From positions 54,763,196 through 54,827,195 of the forward strand of contig CM061063.1 in assembly GCA_030762895.1 (NCBI GenBank): DNA of 64,000 bases, given 5' to 3'. Shown one piece after another: positions 22,541 through 33,672 of the stretch; the first letter of the stretch is position 1; each line of letters starts with the position of its first letter. A model generated the notes under the pieces. It saw only the letters and a list, made by a program, of their open reading frames with translations, did not search any database and was not told where the DNA came from. Both the position numbers and the translations under genes were made by a program. The stretch is from Sophora flavescens (taxonomy: Eukaryota > Streptophyta > Magnoliopsida > Fabales > Fabaceae).

Positions 22541-23648
22541 TATTTCAGATAGAGTCGGAGACTCTCTCTGTACTTCCTGTTGCACCGGTACCGCAATAGG
22601 GGTTTCAACCCTATAATCCGGTTGAGGAATAGTAGGATGAGCATTCATACCTACTAGTCTCAAAGAATGGAAAGAATCCATTGATCTTCGAGAATTGTTT
22701 GTATTAGTTCTAGAACCCTCAGGACAAGTCCTAAAAGATCTAGTTGAATTACTCCTGTTTAAGGGAGCAAAACTAATAGAAACATTTCCAGAAGCATGTT
22801 CAATGGGTACTGACATTACAGAGGATTCTGGCTCCTCCGGAGGCAGAACGCTTTGTAAATTCCATTCTAGATTTCTAGAGACTTCATTGTGGTTCAGTCT
22901 CCTAGGTGTAACAGCATTTGATTTACCTAGATTTACTTGCAAAAGCAAAGTATCTTCTTTGGAAGATATTCTTAATGCTTTTGGCGAAATATTTGTTTTC
23001 ATGGCTTTATAATATATTTTATATATCACAGCCATTGGATAGGAATTGGGATTCCAGATTCCTTCCTTTATTTTAATATCTAATTTTATATTATGCTTGT
23101 TTTTACCCAAGCTATCCAAAGATAAAGTATAATTTGGAAAATTATTAAAGAAAGTGGGACCATCATGAAGATTGGTCTCTATTATAGACAAGATTTGATC
23201 TTCAAATTTTGCTGGTCTCGTATCTCGTAGACATACACACACGAGGGTGTCTATGCCAAGCCTATGCAAAGGTTTGATAGCAACTTGTATCAATCCTATA
23301 TGCAAAAACTTATATTTTAACTTATGATCTTTCAACATTGAAAGATTCAAAAGGTTTAAAGACTCTTGAGTCTTATCAACCTTTATCGTATATTCCGTAG
23401 CTTTTATTATAAAATCCGACTTGAACTTGTCAAGCAGTTTTGTTTGATATATTTCAGAAATACTCAAAGGAGGAATACTCCAATTATTCAATTTTTGCTC
23501 TATTTCGAGGCAAAACTATTTGAAGTTCATTTATTAAAGAAGAATTTTGAAAAGAAGAATTATTTTCAAAATCTGAAGAACTTGTTTCACCAACTTCTTC
23601 AATTTTCTCTTTACCCTTACGGGAAATCATCTTTAGAAGACTCGACAT
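22541..23648 (-). pseudogene. Viral movement protein, copy D, truncated at its 3' end
   Basis: Matches copy C 17799 to about 18905 in inverted orientation. The start codon is at 23648. One extra base near 23507 (tttcgaggc against tttcaggc) breaks the frame after about 47 codons, leaving an open stretch 23491-22541 with the movement core. The C-terminus runs into filler at 22540. With copy C it forms an inverted repeat. Confidence 0.75.
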
Positions 23649-24440
23649 GATAGCCTAGCCTAGAAGCTCTAATACTTAAGACAGACACTCATTATTATCC
23701 TTACCAACACCGGGAACACCAGGCTTACCAACGGGTTTACTACCTACCTCAGGCTTTACTACCGGGAACACCCTTCAGGCTTACCAACGCTGCAAGAAGG
23801 ACAACTCAAAGAACTGTTTTAAGCACTAGAACCCTTAGGCTCTGATACCAAGAGGGCCACTGCGGATCATTTCACATAAAGATGTTAGAGACATATTGAA
23901 GATATTGATTAAAACAAATATATCAGAGTATGAAAATAGAGAGATTTAAGAAAGATAAGATATTTTAAAGATGAAAATATTTTACAGTTCACTATATGCC
24001 AAACTTTAGGCGAAGTGAGTACAAAGTATTTCAAAGATATTACAAGAACTTACAAATACAAGAGGCTCTTAAGAAAACTTGAAAACACTGCAAGATTACA
24101 AAAGAGAGAGATTAGTAAGTTCAGAGTGAAGTAAGTTGTGTCTTTCAACCGAGTCTTCGAGTTCCTTATATAGTAGGAGGAACCTTCACTTCGAGCCACG
24201 GACTTCAAAATTTTGGAATCCGAAAAGCAGGTACTATTTCTTCTTTTGACTTTGGTACCAGCTTTACTATTCATCTTTTACTTTTGTCTGCCACGAGAAT
24301 GCTTTCGGCAAGTCACGACAAACAACTTTTCTTTATTAAAGCAGAATGGCACATGGGCGGCCACATTTGTGTCGATAGACTCGCTTTGAATATTTTATGT
24401 TAAAATAGGGATCAATTTTGTCCGCCATCTTTATATTAGT
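23649..24440 (-). promoter_or_regulatory. Viral promoter and leader with primer site, copy D
   Basis: The primer site complement is at 23839-23850. The TATA region (ttccttatatag, about 24162-24173) is conserved, with one extra base next to it relative to copy A. Many CTG/CAG sites differ near 24370-24430. It would transcribe leftward into the truncated movement gene and then antisense through copy C. Confidence 0.65.
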
Positions 24441-25742
24441 GGGAAGATGCGACAAAATCAAAAATCAACAAATCCAACATCCGGGTCATTATTTTCCGGA
24501 TAAGGATTATATTCTTCAAGGTCTTCAACTGAAAATTCTGGTTCTTCAACGACTTCATCGGAACCAACGGTTAGCGACTTCTAATAATTTTTTCTTCAAT
24601 TCGCTTGGGAAGCAAGATCAAAGGTTAAAGTATATGGAGAGAAAGGGACGGGAGGTTGAGAGACTACTCGATGAAGTAGTTCCAACTATATTTTTGCCCT
24701 TATCTCTTCTTTGGGAATTTGCGGGAGTAGAAACCGACCGAGGAAGTCGCCTCTTTTGTAGTCCATGTTTCTTCCATGTTTCAAATTTTGTCGAACGAAA
24801 TCTTCATTGAATTTTCTCCACCAAGAAACGATGATCGATGAACAAATCCAACGAGGAAAAGGTTCCGGAAGATGTTGATGTGTGTCAAAACTAAATCTGT
24901 GAAGCCAAGAAATACCAAATTGAGCACAAAATTTCACTAGTTTTTCGTAGTCTTTGGTATTTTGGGAGTCAAGGCTTTATATTCGAATATGTTGAATATA
25001 TTGCATTTGGGAATATCTCAACAGATAATCCATGATCAACAAACCATTCTAAAAACCAGGATGGGTAAATAGATGGTTACTTAGTATTTGAAAATACCAA
25101 GAATGCTTATCATTAGGAAGATTTAAAAATTGTTCCCAAGCGACTTGGTAATCGAAATAATCAAAAACCGCAGGTCGAATACCCCTGGAGAATCTTTTGG
25201 TTTTTCGTGGATCCGATTTGATCAGGACATGGTTAAAACCTTTAGAATTTTACACTGGGAGTAAGCAACCTTTTCTTTATCTTTTTCATTGAAATTTTGA
25301 ACAATATCTCTGATTTAGTATCCAATGGAATATATTGATAGAATTTTAAATTTTTCTTGGATCCATAAGATGGGATCCAACCTGCTCCTTCCATAGTATG
25401 GTATTTTGAATAAATGTTCCAGGGGCCTGAAACATTTACAGATGGGTCACCCATTTCGGGTTCCAAGAGTAACAATTTTTGACATTTGGGTTTTGTTTTA
25501 TGTTGAAGGGGCTCACGCTCCAAAGGTTGTATTTGGGTATGTTGGGCTGGGTTATTTTGAGTTTGGACTGGTTTACCCAAAGGAGCAAACCTATTGGCTA
25601 TTTCAATGGATGTTGAGGGTTTTTTATTGGCCTGTTGGGCTTGTATTGGGGTTTTTGCTATTTGTGTGGCACTCGGTGCAAACGAGTCCAATGTTAAAGG
25701 TTTGGATGTTGAAGAGGAATGTCCACCTCGGGACCCACTCAT
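24441..25742 (-). pseudogene. Viral ORF2, copy D, many frameshifts
   Basis: Aligns end to end with 15697-16986. The first 140 residues are intact (25742 to about 25320), then at least a dozen small indels and substitutions break it. Almost all are where other copies read CTG or CAG (for example ccgggtcattattttccgg against ctgggtcattattttccag). The stretch between such sites is nearly unchanged, which is unlike ordinary decay. Confidence 0.75.
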
Positions 25743-25836
25743 TTTGTTAGAGATTCCTGCAAAAATTCCCTAGTTAGATAATCAGGGACGAAATTATTTT
25801 CTCCTTTTAAATATTCAATTTCAAAATCAAAACAGC
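25739..25836 (-). pseudogene. Viral RNase H C-terminal end, copy D
   Basis: The last roughly 30 codons of ORF1, overlapping ORF2 by ATGA. It is cut at acagctta (25832-25839), a motif shared with the leader fragment that follows in opposite orientation. Confidence 0.75.
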
Positions 25837-26121
25837 TTACTTCACTCTGAACTTACTAATCTCTCTCTTTTGTAATCTTGCAGTGTTTTCAAGTTTTCTT
25901 AAGAGCCTCTTGTATTTGTAAGTTCTTGTAATATCTTTGAAATACTTTGTACTCACTTCGCCTAAAGTTTGGCATATAGTGAACTGTAAAATATTTTCAT
26001 CTTTAAAATATCTTATCTTTCTTAAATCTCTCTATTTTCATACTCTGATATATTTGTTTTAATCAATATCTTCAATATGTCTCTAACATCTTTATGTGAA
26101 ATGATCCGCAGTGGCCCTCTT
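25837..26121 (+). other. Viral leader fragment spanning predicted RNA 5' end to primer site
   Basis: Matches copy C 17308-17315 up to 17596 and nothing else. The left limit is about 30 nt after the TATA box of copy C, where transcription should start; the right limit is CCCTCT(T), the last bases before the primer site. These limits are those of minus-strand strong-stop cDNA. The fragment abuts a (TA)13 tract, which marks the virus-host boundary. Confidence 0.65.
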
Positions 26122-26146
26122 ATATATATATATATATATATATATA
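26121..26146. repeat. (TA)13 microsatellite at the virus-host boundary
   Basis: Twenty-six bases of pure TA start directly after the viral CCCTCT; one T is shared. Integration of endogenous pararetroviruses at TA-rich tracts is reported for florendoviruses and rice tungro-like elements (from memory). Confidence 0.9.
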
Positions 26147-26955
26147 GTTTAATAGTCCTGTTTAAGTAATTCATATTTTTTTTATCCGGAGGAAGGTCAC
26201 TGTATTCCCACAATCGATAGTTATAAGAGTAATCTCCGAGAATCTAAAGTATTAGTTATCGATATGATTAAAGGATCCCTGCCAATCACTTTAGCCCCAC
26301 TTTCTAGGTTCAAGTAACTCATATTTAATTGCGCCACAGTACACAGTTTGTCCAAATTAGTTGTCATATCCCTAAATCCCAAATCCAAGAGCCAAAAAGA
26401 ATCTTGATTTTCGCAAACACCCGTGTTTTTAACAAACAGCCATCCATGTTTCTATCATTCTATGGATTTGAGTCCATCCTTTTTTTTTTGTCTCGCTTTG
26501 TAATGGGGTCATGGACACCATCCTATGGAAATTGCCAAACTCATTCTGTGTGATGTATAGCATGAGCGGCCTTCAGAATGCTCTTCATGGTGACACTTGT
26601 TCTTCATAATTTTCTTGGTGTATGATAGAATCTTTTGAATTTTGTTTTACCATTTTGATGCATAGTTGAGTTTGTTTCCTGGAAAGAGAAAGGAATTTTC
26701 AGCAAACAAAAAGGGGTATTGTATTTGTTTGCTTAAAGCAGAAAGGAACTGAAGTTGTTATCTTTTTTCATTCTCTCAGCTTTCATGTATGAAAAGGAAG
26801 GGGAAAGGTGGCAAAGGGAAATATGGAGCCTTTTGAGAATGAGCATTGTAAGAGGGTTAAACTGAATAACTCGGAAGCTAAAGAGTCTGGTTGAAGTGTA
26901 ACTACCAAGGAGGAAAAAGCAGAAAGAAGGGAGAAGAGAACTATTTAAGGATAAT
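26147..26955. other. Host upstream region of the zinc finger gene
   Basis: No gene or repeat recognised. Presumably contains the promoter and 5' UTR of the gene starting at 26956. A purine-rich stretch (about 26785-26950) directly precedes the start codon. No TATA box can be placed with confidence. Confidence 0.4.
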
Positions 26956-29053
26956 ATGCCAACAGTGTGGTTCTCTCTGAAGAAGTCTCTACACTGCAAA
27001 TCTGAGCCATCTGATGTTCATGACCCAAAATCAAGGAAGCACTTGAACACAATCTTGACCAAAAGAGCAGGAAGGTCAGGCTGTTCCAGGTCCATAGCAA
27101 ATCTAAAAGATGTCATCCATGGAAGCAAGAGGCATCTTGAGAAGCCACCAAGTTGTAGTCCAAGATCCATAGGGAGCAATGAGTTCCTCAACCCCATAAC
27201 CCATGAAGTGATTTTGAGCAACTCAAGGTGTGAGCTGAAAATCACTGGCTATGGGGGATTCCAAGAAGGGGATGGCAATGGTGCTGCTAGTGGTGGTTCA
27301 ACCTTTGTGGGTACTTTGAGGCCTGGGACCCCTGGCCCTGGAGGGCACCCTACAATGCATTACTTTAACCCCTCTTTTAAGACTTCATCCACTCCTCCAA
27401 GGAAATCCCCTTTCCTAGAAGGGTCTGGTTTTCATGGTGGTGGACTTCATTCAAGCAATAGGCTGTCTCTTGAGACTGATTCAAATGGGTCTTCAATTGT
27501 GACTTGCCACAAATGTGGAGAGCAATTCAACAAATGGGAAGCTGCTGAAGCTCATCATCTGTCCAAGCATGCTGGTAACACTTTTTCTTTTATATTCTTT
27601 TTTGACCTCAGCTGTCTATTTTAAGCTTGTCTGGTTTCATGGTTGGCTTCTATCTTCAAGTGGAGAAGTTCCATATCATTGCCTCCTACCTATATGGTTG
27701 TAACATTCACTATAGTGTTGGAAGTGTGTTTTTCTTCCATTTGTTATCTGACCCTCATAGTAGGTTATCCCAACATTCTTTTCTTCCCACCACAAACTTT
27801 CTAGCCACATCTATACCAATATTAGATATACACAGATTTTTATGTTTGAGGTGAGGAATCTTATAGATTGACATGATTTTCACTTTTCTATTTGGAACAA
27901 CCAAACTGATTTTCCTTTTTTTCATTACCTTTTAATTTAGAACTATAGTTAGGATTCTCCAACAGCTTTACCTTCAAACATGTAGGAGAACAATATCTCT
28001 TTCTCTCTTCAGCCCACATCAACCTGAATCTTTCAAAGTAATCCAAATTCAAATTCATTATAGTGTTTATTGACTTCTAGATATTTTTTATTTATTTTTG
28101 CTAATCCACCGTAATTAGGGCCTTAGGGTCCCCGATGGGCGTCCCGGATATCCTCACAAGGTTAGGTCCTTTAGACTAGTTATGAGACTAATCCTTGAGT
28201 TGACAGCAGGACAACATTCGATTTTTTATAAACGGGGTTGGGTTGCCTTCCAAATGGGTGACTCCAGGAATCGAACCCGGGTTCTTTTACTGGGGGAGAG
28301 CCACGTTACCAACTCTACCAATACCATGTTGGTGACTTCCAGATTGTTTCTATTTTGTATTGTTTTGACATATTTTCAGTTTCATGTATTTTAAATTTAA
28401 GAGCAAGTTTTCCCTTGACAGTTACTGAACTTGTGGAAGGTGATTCATCAAGGAAAATAGTGGAGATCATATGCAGGACAAGCTGGTTAAAGTCTGAAAA
28501 CCACTGTGGTAGAATTGAGAGAGTTTTGAAAGTCCACAACATGCAAAAGACATTGGCTAGATTTGAAGAGTACAGGGAGATGGTGAAAATCAATGCGAGC
28601 AAACTCCAGAAGAAGCATCCTAGGTGCCTGGCTGATGGGAATGAGCTTTTAAGGTTCTATGGTACCACTGTTTCCTGCTCTCTTGGTCTCAATGGCTCTT
28701 CAAGTCTCTGCCTATCTGAAAAATGTTGTGTATGCAGAATCATCAGAAATGGTTTTTCTGCCAAGAAGGAGCTCAAGGATGGCATAGGTGTTTTCACAAC
28801 GTCCACAAGTGGAAGAGCTTTTGAAGCTACAGAGATATTTGGTGATGATCCATCACTAAGAAAAGCACTTATTGTCTGCAGAGTAATTGCTGGCAGGGTT
28901 CATAGGCCTCTGGAGAACATTCAGGAAATGGCAGCCCAAACAGGCTTTGACTCATTGGCTGGGAAAGTTGGTCTTTATTCAAATATTGAGGAGCTTTATT
29001 TGCTCAATCCTAGAGCTCTTCTTCCTTGCTTTGTGGTAATTTGCAAAACGTGA
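26956..29053 (+). CDS. C2H2 zinc finger protein with PARP-fold-like C-terminus (two exons)
   Basis: Exon 1 is 26956-27574, exon 2 28422-29053, intron 27575-28421 with GT at 27575 and AG at 28420-28421; splicing completes a Val codon and gives 416 aa. Exon 1 encodes a basic N-terminus with SLHCKSEPSDVHD, a Gly/Ser/Pro-rich middle with FVGTLRPGTPGPGG, and one C2H2 finger, CHKCGEQF followed by HHLSKH (CX2CX12HX4H). Exon 2 has RKIVEIICRTSWLK, LRFYGTTVSCSLG, CCVCRIIRNGF and GIGVFTTSTSGRA. This matches a conserved plant family annotated as C2H2-like zinc finger proteins (such as Arabidopsis At4g27240), whose C-terminus resembles ADP-ribosyltransferases. The usual catalytic His seems replaced by Tyr in FYGT, so activity is doubtful. 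Likely nuclear; function not established. It is the only intact host gene here. Confidence 0.85.
28083..28332 (-). mobile_element. tRNA-derived SINE in the intron
   Basis: A 250-bp insertion flanked by tgacttctagat (28071-28082) and tgacttccagat (28333-28344), a 12-bp target duplication with one mismatch. On the minus strand it carries a pol III A box, TGGTAGAGTTGG (complement of 28309-28320), and a perfect B box, GGTTCGATTCC (complement of 28267-28277). The A/T-rich tail (attttttatttattttt in plus sense) sits at the correct 3' end, next to the left duplication. Orientation is opposite to the host gene. Confidence 0.85.
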
Positions 29054-30077
29054 ACCTAAAGAATCAAAGTCAAAATTCCTTACATACTGTGTTATTTTAT
29101 GGATCACCCTTTTTTGGCCTTTCTATGGAGGTTTTTTGCACTTCATCATTTGAAGAAGTTTGATTCTTTTTCCCTAGAGCTTCTTCATGTTTGTCGTATG
29201 AACCTCATATACATTTGTATTTTATTTTTAATGGCACTGATTTTTTTTAACATCTGCACTTGGCAATATGAAGTCAGCTTTTAATGTGTAAGATAACAAT
29301 GGCATCAAAATAAGTCAGCTTTAATAATTATCCCCCCAACATTTCCACTAGAATGCAGTTGCTAGCAGGTTATAACTTTGTGTTGGTGTTATATTAATTG
29401 AAGGTCTAGAAAATAGAGCCAATTGAAATAATGAAATGGGTAAACCTACTAACCTGATTAAATTTCTCATTTGTCAAATTGCAATGTACTGGGAGTAGAA
29501 GAATCATAGTTGCATGTTCATTTAATTAAGTGTACAGCCTAGGAGTAGAACAAAGCGCGGAAATTATTTAGTTTAATTTAATGCAATCGAAGATTAGATT
29601 CCATAAGTGCACATTAAATGACTAAATTGACTGAATGCAAGGGGTCCAGTAGTGATAATTCAGTGTGCAATAGCCGGTTAATATATTTATCTACTATAGT
29701 GTGAAATCGGGCAAATGTGGCTGACCTCAGCCTTATAAGTTAACTGGACTTGTACCATTCCTTTCCTTAAACAATTAAACCGTGACAGATCCTACCTAGT
29801 GTGCAACAATTAAATAGGGCAAGATGTACGTTTTGTATTTAAATGTAACAAGCCCAAATAAAAGGCATGTGACCCTTCTTGGATGGTTATGGTTCAAATC
29901 CAGACAAGGTAGATTCAAACTCGAGGACAAATATGAAATATCAGGAAGGATTAGATTTAAGAAGTGAGATGTACACAGCAGCTGAGGCATATATATGTAT
30001 CGTCTCTTCTTCCCTTTCGGCTGATTTGAACAGCAACGGTTTCAGACACCTCTCTGTTTTTATTTTATTTTTTATGA
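29054..30077. other. Intergenic region between host gene and Ogre-like element
   Basis: The 3' UTR and polyadenylation site of the zinc finger gene should lie here. Otherwise AT-rich, with no supported gene, RNA or repeat. Confidence 0.4.
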
Positions 30078-32744
30078 TGTGAACACCTAATTTTACCTAG
30101 ATTTTTTAAATCAATGTTAAAAAAAAAAAAAGACAAGACTGATAACAAAAAAAGAACTTTGCAAAGAATGTTTTTTATTCTTGGCCCATTACATCATCAA
30201 ATGGAGCCCATTTTCGTTTTTATTTTTTGGGCCCATTATCTCAAACTCAACCAAAAAATTGTTTTTATTCTGATTGTTAAAATAAAAAAATAAAAAAAAG
30301 TAAAAAAAAAAAAATTGAAATGATCAGCTCCCATGCTTGTACCCCTCTTTGTCTTCTTCTTCTTTTTCAAAAAAAGGGGACAATGGTACAAGCCATCCCT
30401 ACCCTTGCTGCCCCTGCAAGGTGGTGGAGCAAAGGCTGATTTGCTCCCCACTACTTGTACACCCACCAGCTGGCCCAACAGGAAGATTTGTCATCTTCTT
30501 CCCTCTGGTGCTATATATTGAACAGTGACCAAAGGAAGAGGAGGAGAAAAAACAGCAAAAAATACTCAATATTCTCCTCTCCAACCTCTAGCAACCATCA
30601 CTCCCAAATCACAAATCAACACAAATACCCAAATACTCTCTTATACCAAAATTTTTTTTTAAAAAAAAACTCTTTCTTTTTTTTTTTCTGTTTCTTTCTT
30701 TCGTTCTCTGTTTCTTCTTCTTCCTCCCTGCATCATCTTCCCACTCTCATTCTTCTTCTTCTTCAACAACCCAACAACAACAAAGCAAAAAAAAAAAAAA
30801 AACAGAAAGTCACACACACACACACACTCACCTTCGTCCTTCCACCTTCATCTTCATCCCTCTCATTTCACCTTCCTCCTTCCTCTCCCCACAACTCAGC
30901 CCATCTCCTTCTTCCTCCTCCTACAACAGCCGTGCAACCCGGTTCCTGTCCAGCCGCACCGCGCCGCGCCACCACCAGATCCGCGAGACCACCGCGACCT
31001 CCGCTGCTGGGGAGGTGCAGATCCGCGTTTCTGGTTCGTCCTCCACCACGCGGACGCCACCCCTCTGCGCGACCACCACGACCTCCACCACTGGGAGTTG
31101 CAAATCCGCGAGCTCCACCCCGCATCCGTGACGCCCACCCTTGCCTCTGTTACGTCGCCATTCCTCCACGCCTGTTGAGCTCCTTGGATCTTCTCCCTCT
31201 GTTCTTGTTGGTAATGAGGAGAAGTCTCCCTCTGCTTCTTCTTTTGCCTTCTTGTTTTTAGTTTTGTTCCCTTATTTATTTGATTTATATTGGGTACTGA
31301 TATCATATTTGGGCTTGTAGTGGTTTGGTAGCAAGTGACCCAATTTGCTTATCTTTTTATTTTTATTGCTTTGTTTGTTTTGTTGTGTTTCTTTATTTTT
31401 TTATTTTTTTAAAAAAGGGGGTTATGATTGGGCCAAGGATGTAGTAGACCCATCGGCATGAAATATGAGCTATGGGCTAACTACTAGGTCTCTCTTTTCG
31501 TTTTTCCCTTTTAGTGTTGTTTTTATAAAGTTTGGGCCAATACATAAGATTCCAACAAAAACAAATGTGTTCCCAATTTTTTTTTTACTGATATGGGACT
31601 TCTTCAAATTTGGGTCAGATTCTTTTCCTTTTCTTTTAAAAAAAATGCTTTAGTAAAAATTAATTAATATTAAAAAAGGGGAAGAATTTTGTTTTAAGAC
31701 AAAAAGGGTGCTAAAAAATAAAATTTCTTTCGAGTTCACGTAGCGATCTACAACGTTGATGTATAAATTTTTCATCCTCAAGTGTTGTATGAATTGTAAG
31801 GGTTCATCGTATAGCTCTGCTATCTTTAACCCTGTGCAAGAGTGAATTCCCTTTTGTTAAAATATTAAAATATTTCCAATTTACTCTTTTTACAAGATTT
31901 TCTCAAAATTTATAAGATAAAAAAATCTCTTTTAAATTCACGCAACAATCTACAACGTTGATGTATGGACTTATCCATCCTCAAGTGTCGTATGAATTGT
32001 AAGGGTTTATCGTATAGCACTGCTATCTTAGACTCTATGCAAAAGTGAATTTATTCTGAAATAAAATCTTTTTAAAATAAAATCAAAACTAAATCAAATC
32101 TTTATCAAAAATTAAAATCAACCAACCAATCAAATATTTTCTAAAGAACTACGTGGCTTTGAGTTTCCCATCGCACCCGGGAATACGTAGGAGCAAGATA
32201 AATCATCTTGTCAAGCCAAAACTAAATTTTCCTTTTTTTGTGTCCTTTTTATGTTAAAATAATTAATCAAAATAATTAAACTTTTCTTTTTTGGGATACT
32301 CTATGGACACGGTGCCATGTCCAGTCCCTTAGAGTAGAGGTTACCCTGTGGACCCATGTGCCATGTTCAACCTCATTTAGTTTTTATAAACAATAAATTT
32401 AAAAATATAAAAATTAATAAATATTAAAAATATTAAAAATATTAAAAATTAAAAAAAATAATTCTTTCTTGTAAATAATTTTTGGGGTAAGATAAATATT
32501 TAAAAGGTTATCAAAATGTTTTTGCACAATTAACTTAAGGTACCGTTTTTAAACGGGCGATGTGGGGTGCTAACACCTTCCCTACTCGTAACCGACTCCC
32601 GGACTCATCTCTCTCTCTTTTTTTAGACCAGTTTACCTTTAAATAATTGAGTTTTCTAAGATTTTTCCAATAAAAATTTTAGTGGCGACTCCTCTTTTTT
32701 TTATCTCTCCTTTTTCGCGGCGCCCGGACGGGACGGTCGTGACA
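30078..32744 (+). repeat. 5' LTR of the Ogre-like element
   Basis: Starts TGTGAACACC, ends GGTCGTGACA. A TATA box (ctatatattg, 30510-30519) predicts transcript start near 30540, leaving an unusually long R/U5 of about 2.2 kb. Contents in order: pyrimidine-rich TCTTCTTC leader (30640-30770), CA microsatellite (about 30811-30826), GC-rich segment (30900-31140) whose reading frames on both strands are not convincing genes, and an internal direct repeat of about 118 bp (31735-31850 and 31937-32054). Confidence 0.85.
31735..32054 (+). repeat. Internal direct duplication within the LTR
   Basis: Two diverged copies about 202 bp apart share ctacaacgttgatgta, catcctcaagtgt and gtatgaattgtaaggg and end in gtgaatt. 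The 3' LTR carries the same pair (about 53240-53355 and 53443-53560), so the duplication predates the insertion. Confidence 0.8.
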
Positions 32745-32746
32745 GC

Positions 32747-32764
32747 TGGCGACTCCGCTGGGGA
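32747..32764 (+). other. Primer binding site of the Ogre-like element
   Basis: TGGCGACTCCGCTGGGGA begins two bases after the LTR end, the normal place for a minus-strand primer site. Ogre elements are reported to use tRNA-Arg (from memory); I did not match this to a specific tRNA. Confidence 0.7.
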
Positions 32765-33672
32765 TTTTTGAGAGTCAGGCCTATCATAGTTGGCTGTGCA
32801 TTTTTTTAAATAGCTTAGAAAATATTTGTTTTACCCTTTTTGTTTTATTTCTTTTTTTTTAATGCTTTCATAACTGCTTTTGTATATTCTTGCAACCTTA
32901 GGGTAGATAATTTTTGTATTGGTGTTGTTTGTTCCTTTTTTGCAGGTTTGGGGTAGTTTTGTTCTAGTAGGTTTTTGTGAAGGTTTGTATGCTCCCATCA
33001 CACACATCACTATCACATGATGCACACATTTTTTGGCTCTATACCCGAGTCTTGGAATGCCATAAGATTAGAAGGGGCCTCAGTGATGTTATTGTGATGC
33101 TTTTGCGTCCCTGACAGTCATTGATTCTCTCGCTCGGATTGCTACCGGTACATGGACTACCATATTGTGACTTATTTGTCCCTGTGGCGAGGTTCGTGAA
33201 TTCGGATCCTTATCTTTTAGATGAGGGTAATCCAGGGACTATATGTTTAGGGGTCTAGATCTGTCCCGAAAGTCATGCACATAAAATGCCATTAGCAGCC
33301 TACCAAAATAGGGTCTTGACTTCAAAAATCCCAACTTTAGGATTTGACCTATGTAGGACAAAAGGGAGCGCATTCCATCTTTTTCTGCAACATGAATAAT
33401 CACATTTATATATCAAGCATCACAACGATTTTCTGTATGCATCCCACATGCACGTTAACATGCCACTCATTCGTGCATCCTGTTACACTCAGTATTATAT
33501 TGCATGCTTGTGCATGTAGTATTTTAGGCCATGCATCGTCAATATGGCATTCATTCATACATCTTGGTACACTCTCATGCATAAGTAATTTTGCTTTTCA
33601 GATGTTATTAATAAAATAAAATTTCCTTTGCACAGATAATTTGGTAAGAGAAAACACCTTTGATAAGAAGAG
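32765..33672 (+). other. Untranslated leader of the Ogre-like element
   Basis: Sequence between primer site and ORF1. It contains no supported gene. A long leader is usual for this lineage. Confidence 0.5.

Larger units (their letters stand above)
1..26121. mobile_element. Array of rearranged endogenous pararetrovirus copies (florendovirus-like)
   Basis: Several copies of one Caulimoviridae genome lie in both orientations: A and B minus (1-13814), C' and C plus (14203-22373), D minus (22541-25836) and a plus leader piece (25837-26121). The unit is leader, initiator-tRNA-Met primer site, ORF1 (movement, coat with zinc knuckle, aspartic protease, RT, RNase H) and ORF2. No integrase, LTR or target duplication is seen. 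Two ORFs with this order and an unknown ORF2 match florendoviruses from family knowledge; Petuvirus is the main alternative. Copies are nearly identical outside breakpoints and CAG/CTG-associated indels. The array continues past the left edge. Confidence 0.85.

Noticed and set aside
28250..28325. tRNA gene
   Set aside because: A and B boxes are present, but there is no cloverleaf, and the block has an A-rich tail and target duplications, so it is a SINE.
30455..31306. Overlapping reading frames on both strands in the GC-rich part of the 5' LTR (also 52122-52708)
   Set aside because: They are Ser/Pro/Arg low-complexity frames in LTR sequence, change between the two LTRs through indels, and no start or domain is conserved.
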